The translations under genes and the position numbers were made by a program. Of a stretch of 57,818 nucleotides of DNA, positions 18,196-27,224 are shown piece by piece. Within the stretch, counting starts at the first letter, position 1. Each line of letters begins with the position of its first letter. This DNA comes from Hahella sp. (GTDB lineage Bacteria > Pseudomonadota > Gammaproteobacteria > Pseudomonadales > Oleiphilaceae), in assembly GCA_028280065.1 (NCBI GenBank), contig JANQMN010000067.1, positions 1-57,818 on the forward strand, written 5' to 3'. The notes below the pieces were generated by a model that saw only the letters and a program-made list of their open reading frames with translations, did no database searches and was not told where the DNA came from.

Positions 18196-18471
18196 GCTCG
18201 CCCCCCGTTTAGTGTTTCCATGCAAGTGCGTCGACTTATCCTTTCCTGATAAGCGGTGTCGAATGCGATTAAGGCTAAGATTATAGCAGCCCTATTTGCT
18301 GCTCCCTATTGCTTTATCATGCTACAATTCGCGGCACAAAATTAAAACACATTCATCAAAACCTATATCCTTAAACTCAAAATCCGGGCAATGCTCGGAG
18401 CTGCAGACAGTACATGCCTATTGCAGTGCGCATGGCATTTTCCCATAAATCCCAAATACATCAGGAACATT

Positions 18472-19200
18472 ATGAGACCTAGCGGACGCCGCCCAGATCA
18501 ACCACGCGAGATTATTATCACCAAAGACTTCACCATGCATGCAGAGGGTTCCGTCCTAATAGCCTTTGGTAATACCAAAGTAATATGTACCGCATCTATC
18601 GAAGAAGGCGTGCCACGCTTTTTACGCGCTGAAAACCAGGGATGGGTAACAGCCGAATACGGAATGTTACCCAGGGCTACCGGCAGCCGGACGCAACGCG
18701 AGGCAGCACGCGGCAAACAACAAGGCAGAACGGTCGAAATCCAGCGTCTGATAGGCCGCTCTCTGCGGGCTGCCGTAGACTTGACCAAGATGCCGGAGCA
18801 TACGGTCACCATTGACTGCGATGTTATTCAAGCAGATGGCGGCACCCGCACCGCCTCGATAACCGGTGCCTTTGTCGCACTAGCCATGGCGCTGGAAAAA
18901 CTGCAAGCGGATGGCAAATTGAAGGAATCGCCTCTGATGCACAAAGTGGCCGCCTTATCGGTGGGCATTTTTAATGGCGAAGCCGTCGTCGACCTCGATT
19001 ACGCCGAAGACTCCAACGCCGCCACCGATATGAACTTAGTGATGGCAGACAACGGCAGTTTTATTGAAATTCAGGGCACTGCAGAAGAAGCCCCTTTTAC
19101 CGAAGAGCAACTTAGCCAAATGCTGGCTTTCGGCAAAGCGGGAATGAAGCAGCTTTTCGAGGCTCAACAACAGGCATTGACCGAAGGCAAGTATTCTTAG
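18472..19200 (+). CDS. rph: Ribonuclease PH
   Basis: RNase PH trims tRNA 3-prime ends phosphorolytically. The protein begins [14 protein letters not shown] and keeps [20 protein letters not shown], which holds the phosphate-binding arginines, and [20 protein letters not shown], which holds the active-site acids. At 242 aa it has the usual length. An upstream in-frame ATG at 18391 would add 27 atypical residues, while AGGA at 18463-18466 serves the ATG at 18472. It reads away from the tautomerase gene and converges on crc. Confidence 0.95.
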   Translation: MRPSGRRPDQPREIIITKDFTMHAEGSVLIAFGNTKVICTASIEEGVPRFLRAENQGWVTAEYGMLPRATGSRTQREAARGKQQGRTVEIQRLIGRSLRAAVDLTKMPEHTVTIDCDVIQADGGTRTASITGAFVALAMALEKLQADGKLKESPLMHKVAALSVGIFNGEAVVDLDYAEDSNAATDMNLVMADNGSFIEIQGTAEEAPFTEEQLSQMLAFGKAGMKQLFEAQQQALTEGKYS

Positions 19201-19235
19201 GGTATTCCCGGCTTTCTAGCGCAGACAGCCATAGG

Positions 19236-19261
19236 GCCGCACCGATTCAGCTTGGTGCGGC
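19236..19261. terminator. Hairpin between convergent rph and crc
   Basis: GCCGCACC and GGTGCGGC form a perfect 8-base stem with a ten-base loop, midway between two convergent stop codons. The place suits a bidirectional terminator, but no T run follows on either strand, so its efficiency is uncertain. Confidence 0.4.
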
Positions 19262-19273
19262 TAACAGGAACGA

Positions 19274-20047
19274 CTACATGTCGATATCATAGTCTGCCAG
19301 TAGTGGTGCGTGGTCTGAAAACCGGGTTTCCGGATCAATCCAAGCCCGCTTAATCTGATTTCGCAATCCCGGCGTAACGATTTGATAATCGGTACGCCAA
19401 CCTGCCTGCTTGCGCCATCCTTCAGCCCATTCCGGCCACCAGGTATACTGATTCTTGTCCTTGCAGACCCGGCGGAGAACATCGACATATCCCATTTCAT
19501 CGAAAAGATTATCGAACCAGTCCCGTTCATGGGGGAGAAATCCTGAAACTTCGAGCTTATGATATTTATCACTGGCATCGGTCACCAAATGGGCGGTTTG
19601 GAATGCGCCACAAAACATGAACTGACGGCGCTTTCGCAGGGTTTTCTGCAGGTGACTGCCCAAGGCATCAAGAAATTCGTCTTTTTCCTGCTGCCTTGCG
19701 GTATCTTGCAGTGCACTCGGAACTTGCAATGAAGCGACGCTAGCCGCATCGAAATCCGCCTGCAGAAATGCACCGTTTAAATCCGCTGGAGCAAACGCGA
19801 ATCCCATCATAATGGCCTTAGGGATCTGCCTTGTGTATATGCCTACGCCTCCATTCTCCAGATCTTCCGCATCCAGAAAATATGCTTCATAGCCTTGCGG
19901 GCGATATTCAGATTCATCAAATTCGTATGCTCGCATCCGATGATCCTGCACGCAAACAACGTCGGCATCCTGTTCAAGCAACCAGTCAAAAAAGCCTTTC
20001 TCAATGGCTTGCTTCAAACCATTGACACTGATTGTCACTACCCTCAT
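19274..20047 (-). CDS. crc: Crc-type catabolite repression regulator (exonuclease III fold, catalytic residues altered)
   Basis: The 257-aa protein has the exonuclease III fold but matches Pseudomonas Crc in sequence style and place, directly divergent from pyrE. Active-site positions of exonuclease III are changed: the glutamate of the LQE motif is aspartate (CVQDHR, D35), and the GDMN metal motif reads CGAFQ, replacing aspartate with A148 and asparagine with Q150. The terminal SDHAPL motif (244-249) and the NG of SVNG remain. Crc has no nuclease activity and works with Hfq to repress translation of catabolic mRNAs. Residue loss plus synteny support Crc over an active nuclease. Whether this homologue still regulates is inference. 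Confidence 0.85.
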   Translation of the reverse strand: MRVVTISVNGLKQAIEKGFFDWLLEQDADVVCVQDHRMRAYEFDESEYRPQGYEAYFLDAEDLENGGVGIYTRQIPKAIMMGFAFAPADLNGAFLQADFDAASVASLQVPSALQDTARQQEKDEFLDALGSHLQKTLRKRRQFMFCGAFQTAHLVTDASDKYHKLEVSGFLPHERDWFDNLFDEMGYVDVLRRVCKDKNQYTWWPEWAEGWRKQAGWRTDYQIVTPGLRNQIKRAWIDPETRFSDHAPLLADYDIDM

Positions 20048-20066
20048 AGATGTTACCTATAAAAAT

Positions 20067-20095
20067 TTGCGTGTATGATACCTAATTCATATACC
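20067..20095 (+). promoter_or_regulatory. Possible pyrE promoter
   Basis: TTGCGT at 20067-20072 and TATACC at 20090-20095 are separated by 17 bases, about 34 bases upstream of the pyrE start. The match to the sigma-70 consensus is moderate. No pyrimidine attenuator-like hairpin and T run is seen between it and the ATG. Confidence 0.35.
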
Positions 20096-20128
20096 CTGAA
20101 AAAGAACTTATAAGGTGCCATTACGCCA

Positions 20129-20770
20129 ATGTTGGATTACCAAAAAGCATTTATCGATTTCGCTGTCAAAAAACAGGTACTGAAGTTTGGTCAGTTCACC
20201 TTGAAATCTGGCCGCCTGAGCCCTTACTTTTTTAACGCGGGCCTGTTCAACAGTTCTTCTGCACTTGCTGAATTAGGCAATTTTTATGCTCAGGCGCTAA
20301 TCGCCAGTCAAATTCAATACGATTTGTTGTTTGGCCCCGCGTATAAGGGTATTCCCCTGGTCTCCAGCCTCGCCGTAAATCTTGCGCAAAACTATGCTAC
20401 CGACAAGCCGTATGCTTTCAATCGAAAAGAGGCAAAAGATCATGGCGAAGGCGGTAACATTGTCGGTGCGCCGTTAGAGGGCAGAGTCCTCATTGTGGAC
20501 GATGTGATAACCGCCGGTACCGCCATCCGTGAGGTGATTGACATTATCCAAAATGCCGGAGCAACGCCTGCAGGCGTTTTGATCGCGCTGGACCGGCAGG
20601 AGCGGGGCCAGGGCGCTCTATCCGCAATCCAGGAAGTGGAGCTACAGTTTGAAATCCCCGTGCACGCAATCATAAAGTTGGAACAAGTTCTGGAATATCT
20701 GGCAACGGACTCCCGCTTCGAATCATACCATGCGGGAGTTCTGGCTTACCGCGAGCAATTTGGTATTTAG
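20129..20770 (+). CDS. pyrE: Orotate phosphoribosyltransferase
   Basis: PyrE joins orotate and PRPP to make orotidine 5-phosphate in pyrimidine synthesis. The 213-aa protein has the expected length. The PRPP-binding loop reads [16 protein letters not shown] (about residues 120-135) and the flexible lysine loop [13 protein letters not shown] (about 98-110). [13 protein letters not shown] near the N-terminus is also typical. It is divergent from crc, a neighbour relation shared with Pseudomonas, and converges on the TSUP permease gene after seven bases. Confidence 0.96.
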   Translation: MLDYQKAFIDFAVKKQVLKFGQFTLKSGRLSPYFFNAGLFNSSSALAELGNFYAQALIASQIQYDLLFGPAYKGIPLVSSLAVNLAQNYATDKPYAFNRKEAKDHGEGGNIVGAPLEGRVLIVDDVITAGTAIREVIDIIQNAGATPAGVLIALDRQERGQGALSAIQEVELQFEIPVHAIIKLEQVLEYLATDSRFESYHAGVLAYREQFGI

Positions 20771-20777
20771 CTTCCGG

Positions 20778-21584
20778 TCATCCCATCCCGGTCAAATCAA
20801 TGACCGGTCCCCAACCGCTGAGCCCCTTGCCGATCAGGCTAAGCCCCACCAGCAGCGTCAAGCCTTCGAAAGCCCGTTTAACGACTCGATTGCCCTTGGC
20901 AATCGACCAATGCGCGCCGAGATAACCTCCCAATAAAGCACCGGCAATCAACGCAGGCAGCCAACTCCACTGGACCGCAGTTTGCAGGGCAAGCGCGAGC
21001 GCTCCCAAGCCATTCCAAAAGATCCCCACCAAGACCAGGGTATAGGCGACGGCAGCAGAATAACTGTAACCGAACCAGACCACCAGCCAAAGGGTGACGA
21101 ACAGACCTGTACCGGAGGTTACAGAACCATTGAGAATCCCGATAAGAAATAGTCCCGAACCCCCAATAATCGCCACAGACAACTTCATGGGTTTTACTCG
21201 GTCGTGCAACCCCAGTTGCGGAGAAAAGATCGAATACAGTCCCACGATGATCGTAAACACACCCAGGACTGCCTGCGCCAGACGATCAGGCACCAACAAG
21301 ATGACATTCGCGCCCAAAAGTACTCCCGGCAATCCGGTTACGAGCATGAAGAGTGCAAACCCGGTAGCCAACCCTTTTTCTCTCAAATGCCGAAAAGTTG
21401 CTCCTAATCCTAAAGCGACACTGGCGATTTTATGGGTAGCCAACGCCGTGGCAAAGCTCAGCCCCAAGAACAACAATGCCGGTAACTGCAGTAGGCCCGC
21501 GCCACCTCCAGCGAGGGCTGACAGCCCGTTGGCTATCAGCGAAACGACAAACAAAACAACCGAGGTCAGGAGAATTGCACTCAT
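20778..21584 (-). CDS. TSUP family (TauE/SafE) membrane permease
   Basis: A 268-aa integral membrane protein with about eight hydrophobic segments and the two-repeat layout of the sulfite exporter TauE/SafE family. The first repeat has SALAGGGAGLLQLPALLFLG and the second repeats the pattern around LIGILNGSVTSGTGLFVTL. Family members export sulfite, sulfoacetate or other small organic acids; the substrate here is unknown. It starts at an ATG at 21584 and ends seven bases from the convergent pyrE. Confidence 0.85.
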   Translation of the reverse strand: MSAILLTSVVLFVVSLIANGLSALAGGGAGLLQLPALLFLGLSFATALATHKIASVALGLGATFRHLREKGLATGFALFMLVTGLPGVLLGANVILLVPDRLAQAVLGVFTIIVGLYSIFSPQLGLHDRVKPMKLSVAIIGGSGLFLIGILNGSVTSGTGLFVTLWLVVWFGYSYSAAVAYTLVLVGIFWNGLGALALALQTAVQWSWLPALIAGALLGGYLGAHWSIAKGNRVVKRAFEGLTLLVGLSLIGKGLSGWGPVIDLTGMG

Positions 21585-21769
21585 AACTTTTTGAATTTAA
21601 TCCTTTGTTCAGTAATACTTCTGTAAGGTCAAGCGGATACTTGTTCAGCATGGCGTTGTTGACTTAGTGAAATTGCGGATTTCCCTATTCCCTCAGGCAA
21701 CCGCTACAATGACTCATGGGCTGTCGGGTAATTGACCGTCCCAAGATAGTTTTTAGGTAACAATGGACT

Positions 21770-22405
21770 ATGCTGTTCAAACAACAAACTAAAAATATTC
21801 TGTTCCTTGTGTTGCTGTTAAGCCTGTCGCTGTGGTTTACACCTGTCAATGCGCAAACGGTATTCTACAGATATAAGGATGCAAACGGCGTATTGGTGCT
21901 CAGTAACTCGATCCCGCCGGAGTACGCTAAAAAGGGCTATAAGATTGTGGATGCCTATGGCAGGGTCATTAAGGACGTTCCCCCGGCTCTTACACCCGAA
22001 CAGATCGCTGAAAAAAAACGCTTGGAAGCTGAAAAAGCCCGACTTGCCGAAGAGGCAAGAAAGCAAAAGGAAGCCGACACACTCTTACTCCGCCTCTATA
22101 GCCATCCTGACGACGCTATCAGAGCGAGAGACCGAAAGCTGCAGGAAATTGATATTCTGACTCAGCAAAAAACCAATACCAAGAAGTCTGTTCAAAATAA
22201 AATCATCGAACTTGAATCACAAGCCGCCAATGCCGAAAGGGCAGGAAAGAAAGTTCCTGAACGGGTTCTCAATGAAATCGTAGACCTACAGGATGAAGTC
22301 GCCAGACTGGATAAAGACCTGGTAAATCTTGCTGAATCAAGAAGCCAGGAAGTAACGGAGTATGAAGCAGCGATAGAACGCCTGAAAGTCCTCATACAGC
22401 GCTAG
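21770..22405 (+). CDS. DUF4124-domain exported protein with coiled coil
   Basis: A 211-aa envelope protein. A signal peptide spans about residues 1-28 (hydrophobic FLVLLLSLSLWF, then VNAQ). A DUF4124 segment follows, YRYKDANGVLVLSNSIPPEY, a motif found in many short gammaproteobacterial periplasmic proteins of unknown role. From about residue 75 on it is almost wholly charged helix with heptad character (EQIAEKKRLEAEKARLAEEA), implying a long coiled coil. It is a single-gene unit ending at a strong terminator. Confidence 0.8.
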   Translation: MLFKQQTKNILFLVLLLSLSLWFTPVNAQTVFYRYKDANGVLVLSNSIPPEYAKKGYKIVDAYGRVIKDVPPALTPEQIAEKKRLEAEKARLAEEARKQKEADTLLLRLYSHPDDAIRARDRKLQEIDILTQQKTNTKKSVQNKIIELESQAANAERAGKKVPERVLNEIVDLQDEVARLDKDLVNLAESRSQEVTEYEAAIERLKVLIQR

Positions 22406-22440
22406 CCGGGGGCTATCCAAGCTAAAAAGCATTTCGCAAA

Positions 22441-22470
22441 AAAAAGAGCGCCGACGGCGCTCTTTTTTTG
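22441..22470. terminator. Bidirectional intrinsic terminator
   Basis: AGAGCGCC and GGCGCTCT form a stem with a three-base loop, flanked by five A on one side and seven T on the other, so it ends transcription in both directions. It serves the DUF4124 gene on the plus strand and the phasin-like gene, whose stop is 17 bases away, on the minus strand. Confidence 0.9.
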
Positions 22471-22486
22471 TTACGAAATAAGCTGA

Positions 22487-22840
22487 TTATGCCATTGCTT
22501 CTTCAGTAGTTTCTTTCTTCGCTGCCTTCTTGGCAGTAGTCTTGCGCTTTGCTGGCGCTTTCTTCGCCTTTTCTTCTTCCTTATCGAACTTGGCTACCAA
22601 CTCGTTGGTATAGTCGCTAACGCGCTTGTTCCAAGAATGGAAAGTAGAGTACAAGTTATCCAACGCCTTGTCGTGCATTTCGCGAACAGACTTAATAGAA
22701 AGCTCTTTTGCTTGACCTTCCAATTTTTCTGCATAGTCAAATGGTTTTGCAGCTAAAGTACGATGCTGCTCTTCAACTGTTTTCAGCGCTTTGTCAAATG
22801 ATTCCTGCACTTGTTCCTGATAAGTTTTCAGCTTGCCCAT
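22487..22840 (-). CDS. Phasin-like protein with lysine/alanine-rich tail
   Basis: A 117-aa helical protein. Residues about 1-88 form amphipathic helices with the phasin-like pattern (YQEQVQESFDKALKTVEEQ, then SVREMHDKALDNLYSTFHSW). The tail (about 93-110, KAPAKRKTTAKKAAKK) resembles histone H1 and the DNA-binding tail of Pseudomonas PhaF. Phasins coat polyhydroxyalkanoate granules, and PhaF-type tails tether granules to the nucleoid. No PHA synthase gene lies in the window, so the role is inferred from sequence. It is a single gene ending at the shared terminator; the tail's acidic end (ETTEEAMA) is unusual for a purely DNA-binding tail. Confidence 0.65.
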   Translation of the reverse strand: MGKLKTYQEQVQESFDKALKTVEEQHRTLAAKPFDYAEKLEGQAKELSIKSVREMHDKALDNLYSTFHSWNKRVSDYTNELVAKFDKEEEKAKKAPAKRKTTAKKAAKKETTEEAMA

Positions 22841-23013
22841 GGTTTAACTCCTATCTGAATAAAAACTGTGATGCATCGGCCCCACAGATAATGAAATCCT
22901 TGGCAATGAGCTAAAAGGAACTCTTCGCCGCCGAATTATAAATAAGAAGATAAGGCGGAAAATTAGAATATTCATACTAACCAGCAAGACTTTTACCCTG
23001 GAATTTCGAGCAC

Positions 23014-23976
23014 TTACAAGGCCGGTATTTTTATGGCAGCGTTGATCTTCCGCTGCATTTCTTCAGGGGGCTTTAGCACGTCACCATGCTTCACATTCCG
23101 CTGATAACCTGCGGTATGCATGCTCAGCAACCGTGACATCCAAAAGCGTAACGCTCCCAGCCGCAGGGCGAACGGCCATAGCTTTTTTTCCACGGACTCT
23201 AAGGGGCGAATGGATTGATAGGAAGTAAGAACTGCCGATAACAACTCCGCAACGTAACCCTTCGGCTCCCGATAACACCAGTCGTTGCAGAGGATCGCCA
23301 AGTCTAACAGCCAATAGTCATGGCAAGCATGGTAGAAGTCGATAACGCCGGAAATCTCATCGCCTTGAAACAGCACGTTATCAACGAATAGATCACCGTG
23401 AATCCAGCCCTGCGGACACTGTGCATATTCGCTTTGTAAATCAGCCTGAACTTGAACTTCGCGTTCCAGATGCCGAAATTGCTCGTTTGGAAGCATGGAG
23501 AGCTTTTTCAAATTACTCCATAACCAGGTTTGGTCGCGCACCACAGCCCGGTAGCCGCCAGCGGATTTTGCCGCGAGATGCATTTGCGCCAGCAACGCCC
23601 CCACTTGGCGGCACTGATCTTCCGACGGGATATCCACCTGTGCTCCCTTGGCTCTTGGAACCAATACAGTAGATTTTCCAACGACCTGTTGGATAGGATT
23701 TCCCAGCCGGTCATTTAAAGCGGCTGGGACAGGCAATCCAGCGGCGGCGAGGTGTTGGGTCAGGTGAACAATGTCATTAAGGTTTGCCAAATCCGGCATT
23801 TCGAGAATGGTCAACACCCAGCTACTGGAACCCGATGCCAGTTTCAGATCGACAAAGTAATTGGTATTTTCAATGCCCGCGCTGATTCCTTCGAATCGCG
23901 AAACGCCGAAAGTGGAGAAGTAGTGCTTCAGCAACTCTTCGAGTTGTACAGTTGATAATTCAGTAAATACCGCCAT
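23014..23976 (-). CDS. thrB: Homoserine kinase, aminoglycoside-phosphotransferase type
   Basis: The 320-aa protein belongs to the APH-fold homoserine kinases (ThrB type II) of Pseudomonas and rhizobia, unrelated to the GHMP enzyme of E. coli. It phosphorylates homoserine in threonine synthesis. SAGIENTNYFVDL near residue 33 is the family N-terminal motif; the catalytic loop is IHGDLFVDNVLF (D195) and the metal motif GVIDFYHAC. It lies beside the DUF2782 gene and polA as in Pseudomonas. Confidence 0.92.
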   Translation of the reverse strand: MAVFTELSTVQLEELLKHYFSTFGVSRFEGISAGIENTNYFVDLKLASGSSSWVLTILEMPDLANLNDIVHLTQHLAAAGLPVPAALNDRLGNPIQQVVGKSTVLVPRAKGAQVDIPSEDQCRQVGALLAQMHLAAKSAGGYRAVVRDQTWLWSNLKKLSMLPNEQFRHLEREVQVQADLQSEYAQCPQGWIHGDLFVDNVLFQGDEISGVIDFYHACHDYWLLDLAILCNDWCYREPKGYVAELLSAVLTSYQSIRPLESVEKKLWPFALRLGALRFWMSRLLSMHTAGYQRNVKHGDVLKPPEEMQRKINAAIKIPAL

Positions 23977-24029
23977 TGAAGTCGAAAGTCTATTTGACCG
24001 CGCGGCCAGTCATCGATAAGACAGGAAAC

Positions 24030-24302
24030 CTACCATTCCATCAGTTTCCAGCTGGGAAAGCGGATCCTGGACGTAGCAGAACGCTCAAAGTCACCGCTGT
24101 CTGTTACTACCAGGTAATAAACCTGACCGGATTTGGGAACGACCTTTATCTCCACTATTTCACCGTTTACCCGATATTCGTAAAAGGTTTTGTCCTCACC
24201 ATAGCGAATTTCGATCTCCGGTTCATCCTGGGCTATCGCCAATCCGACAGCGAGTATTCCGCAACAAAGTGCAAGGCAAGCTTTACGAAACCACCAAGAC
24301 AT
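24030..24302 (-). CDS. DUF2782 exported small protein
   Basis: About 90 aa: a signal peptide (ACLALCCGILAVGLAIAQ) followed by a short domain EIEIRYGEDKTFYEYRVNG and KVVPKSGQVYYLV, diagnostic of DUF2782. Its function is unknown. The gene is consistently found between thrB and polA in Pseudomonas relatives, as here, and is divergent from polA. A purine run GGGAAGGG precedes the ATG at 24302; a TTG 18 bases further up is also possible. Confidence 0.85.
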   Translation of the reverse strand: MSWWFRKACLALCCGILAVGLAIAQDEPEIEIRYGEDKTFYEYRVNGEIVEIKVVPKSGQVYYLVVTDSGDFERSATSRIRFPSWKLMEW

Positions 24303-24354
24303 TTTACCCTTCCCCACCAATAATTCTCCTTTTCATTAGACCCCAGTATTTCCT

Positions 24355-27078
24355 ATGAGTAAAGCCGCTTCGTCAACTCCGATTATTCTGGTCGATGGTT
24401 CTTCCTATCTGTTCCGCGCTTACCATGCATTGCCGAAGTTGGAAAACAGCAAAGGACACCCCACCGGCGCGATCCGCGGCGTCATTGCAATGCTTCGCAG
24501 GCTTCAGCAAGAGTTTCCTGCCAGCACCATCGTAGTGATTTTTGACGCCAAGGGAAAAACCTTCCGGCATGACATGTATCCGGAATACAAGGCCAACCGC
24601 CCTCCGATGCCGGAAGATCTGGCACCGCAAATTGAACCTATCTATCAAATAGTGCTTGCAATGGGATTGCCTCTGTTAGTGATCAGCGGAGTCGAGGCGG
24701 ACGATGTCATCGGTACCTTGGCAAACCAGGCAACCGAAAAGGGATTACACACCGTCATTTCGACCGGCGACAAGGATATGGCACAGCTCGTGAGCCCGCA
24801 TGTCAGCCTGGTCAATACCATGTCTGAAACGCAAATGGATAGAGAAGGCGTTATTGCGAAATTTGGGGTGCCGCCAGAACGCATCATTGATTACCTGGCC
24901 CTAATCGGCGACACAGTGGATAACATTCCCGGCGTACCCAAGTGCGGCCCCAAGACAGCCGCGAAATGGCTCAATGAAATAGGCGACCTGGACACTATCA
25001 TGGCCCAGGCGGATCAGGTTAAGGGCAAAATTGGGGAAAGCCTCCGCAATTCGCTAGCGCAGCTGCCGTTATCCAGGGAATTGGCGACTATAAAGCTTGA
25101 TGTAGAACTTCCGGAAGCGCTGGAAGATATCCAGGCTCATCCGGTCAACAGTGATCAACTGCGCGAGTACTATCGGGAATTCGAGTTTAAGACCTGGCTG
25201 AAGGAACTCGATAACAGTGCAGCAGAAGAAACCAAGGTCGAGACTGAGCGAAAGCCGGTTACTCCGATAGAAGCCAAATACCAAACCATCCTTCAAAAGG
25301 AGGCATTGGAAGCCTGGCTGGTCCGCATCAAGCAGGCCGGATACTTTGCCTTTGACACGGAAACCACCAGCTTGAATTACATGGATGCGGAGCTTGTCGG
25401 CCTTTCCATAGCCATCAACCCCGGCGAAGCGGCTTATATTCCCGTTGCTCATGAATATATGGATGCCCCCGAACAACTCCCTCGAGATTGGGTATTGGAG
25501 CGTTTCGCTCCGGTATTAACCGATGCCACAATAAAAAAGGTTGGGCAAAATTTAAAGTACGATGCGCATATCCTTGCCAATTATGAGATTGAGTTACGCG
25601 GCATTGCAGATGACACCATGCTCGAATCCTATGTGCTGAACTCCGTAGGTTCCCGGCATGATATGGACAGTCTTGCCGCAAAATATCTGGGTCACAAAAC
25701 CATCAAATTCGAAGACATCGCCGGAAAGGGGGCAAAGCAACTGACATTCAATCAAATCAGTTTGGATATCGCGTCGCCCTATGCGGCGGAAGATGCGGAT
25801 ATCACCCTCAGATTGCACCGGATACTCCAACCAATGCTCCAAGCCGCTGGCAAACTGGAGGACGTTTACCGAACCATCGAAATGCCTGTGGTTCCGGTGC
25901 TAACCCGTATGGAGCATCACGGCGCCTTTATTGACAGTCAGCGCCTGAAACAACACAGCCAGGAGTTGGCCGAACGGATGCAGATACTGGAAGAACAAGC
26001 ATATTCACTCGCCGGTGAGAAATTCAATCTTGGCTCGCCGAAGCAGTTACAGGCTATCTTCTATGATAAACTCAATTTCGAAGTCATCAAAAAGACCTCC
26101 AAAGGCCAACCCTCGACTGCCGAGCCCGTGTTGCAGGAACTGGCAGAGAAATATGAACTGCCAAAGGTGCTTCTTGAATACCGCGGTCTTTCCAAATTGA
26201 AATCGACCTATACCGACAAACTGCCGGAGATGATTAACCGGCGCACGGGCCGGGTCCACACCTCCTACCATCAGGCCGTAGCGGCAACAGGCAGGCTTTC
26301 CTCTACCGATCCGAACTTACAAAACATCCCGGTCCGCAACGAACAAGGCCGGAGAATTCGCCAGGCTTTTATCGCACCGCCGGGCAAACGTTTGATTTCG
26401 GCGGATTACAGTCAAATTGAACTTCGAATCATGGCTCACCTGAGCAATGATCCGGGACTGCTCGAAGCCTTCTCCCATAATGCCGATGTGCACCGGGCAA
26501 CTGCCGCGGAAGTATTCGATACGCCCCCTGACGAGGTGACTTCCGAGCAACGCCGCCAAGCCAAGGCAATCAATTTCGGCTTGATATACGGGATGTCGGC
26601 CTTCGGGTTGGCCCGCCAAATTAAAGTGGAGCGAAAAACGGCGCAAAGCTATATCGAGCGCTATTTCGAACGCTATCCAGGGGTGCAAAGATATATGAAC
26701 CGAATCAGTGGCGAAGCCTACGAATTGGGATTCGTTGAAACTCTGTTCGGACGGCGTCTTTATTTGCCCGACATCAAATCCACTAATCGGATGTTACGAA
26801 ATGCTGCCGAACGGACCGCAATCAATGCGCCGATGCAAGGCACGGCTGCAGACATCATCAAACGGGCAATGGTTGAAGTTGACCAGTGGCTTTCCGCAGA
26901 AAATATTCCAGCCAAAATGATCATGCAAGTGCATGACGAACTTATCCTGGAAGCCGACAGTGAACAGGCAGAAAACATCGCTCAACAGCTGACTGATAAA
27001 ATGTCCAAGGCGGCTAAGTTGTCCGTGCCGCTCTTGGTCGATGCCGGAATCGGCAGTAACTGGGACGAGGCGCACTAG
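24355..27078 (+). CDS. polA: DNA polymerase I
   Basis: At 907 aa it has all three Pol I domains. The 5-prime nuclease at the N-terminus contains VEADDVIGTLA and STGDKDMAQLV. The proofreading exonuclease is intact, with D334 and E336 in FAFDTETTSL and the later YAAEDADITLRL, so unlike many bacteria it should edit. The polymerase has motif A SADYSQIELRI (D684) and motif C QVHDELILE (D861), plus RRQAKAINFGLIYGMS. It fills gaps after repair and primer removal. It is a single transcript, divergent from DUF2782 and convergent with pilU. Confidence 0.97.
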   Translation: MSKAASSTPIILVDGSSYLFRAYHALPKLENSKGHPTGAIRGVIAMLRRLQQEFPASTIVVIFDAKGKTFRHDMYPEYKANRPPMPEDLAPQIEPIYQIVLAMGLPLLVISGVEADDVIGTLANQATEKGLHTVISTGDKDMAQLVSPHVSLVNTMSETQMDREGVIAKFGVPPERIIDYLALIGDTVDNIPGVPKCGPKTAAKWLNEIGDLDTIMAQADQVKGKIGESLRNSLAQLPLSRELATIKLDVELPEALEDIQAHPVNSDQLREYYREFEFKTWLKELDNSAAEETKVETERKPVTPIEAKYQTILQKEALEAWLVRIKQAGYFAFDTETTSLNYMDAELVGLSIAINPGEAAYIPVAHEYMDAPEQLPRDWVLERFAPVLTDATIKKVGQNLKYDAHILANYEIELRGIADDTMLESYVLNSVGSRHDMDSLAAKYLGHKTIKFEDIAGKGAKQLTFNQISLDIASPYAAEDADITLRLHRILQPMLQAAGKLEDVYRTIEMPVVPVLTRMEHHGAFIDSQRLKQHSQELAERMQILEEQAYSLAGEKFNLGSPKQLQAIFYDKLNFEVIKKTSKGQPSTAEPVLQELAEKYELPKVLLEYRGLSKLKSTYTDKLPEMINRRTGRVHTSYHQAVAATGRLSSTDPNLQNIPVRNEQGRRIRQAFIAPPGKRLISADYSQIELRIMAHLSNDPGLLEAFSHNADVHRATAAEVFDTPPDEVTSEQRRQAKAINFGLIYGMSAFGLARQIKVERKTAQSYIERYFERYPGVQRYMNRISGEAYELGFVETLFGRRLYLPDIKSTNRMLRNAAERTAINAPMQGTAADIIKRAMVEVDQWLSAENIPAKMIMQVHDELILEADSEQAENIAQQLTDKMSKAAKLSVPLLVDAGIGSNWDEAH

Positions 27079-27224
27079 CGCCTGGAAACTTTTGCTGACC
27101 GCTCTCGGTAAACCGACAGTCCACGCGACTCATCGCTCGTTTGAAACGACCAAACCACGCCCTTGGTGCCATGCCTATCGATTTTTCAGGCGTAAAAGTG
27201 ACGATGAGCAAATGTCACCGAAGC

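Noticed and set aside
19274-20047. Annotation as active exodeoxyribonuclease III.
   Set aside because: Key metal and catalytic residues are replaced and the gene neighbours match Crc.
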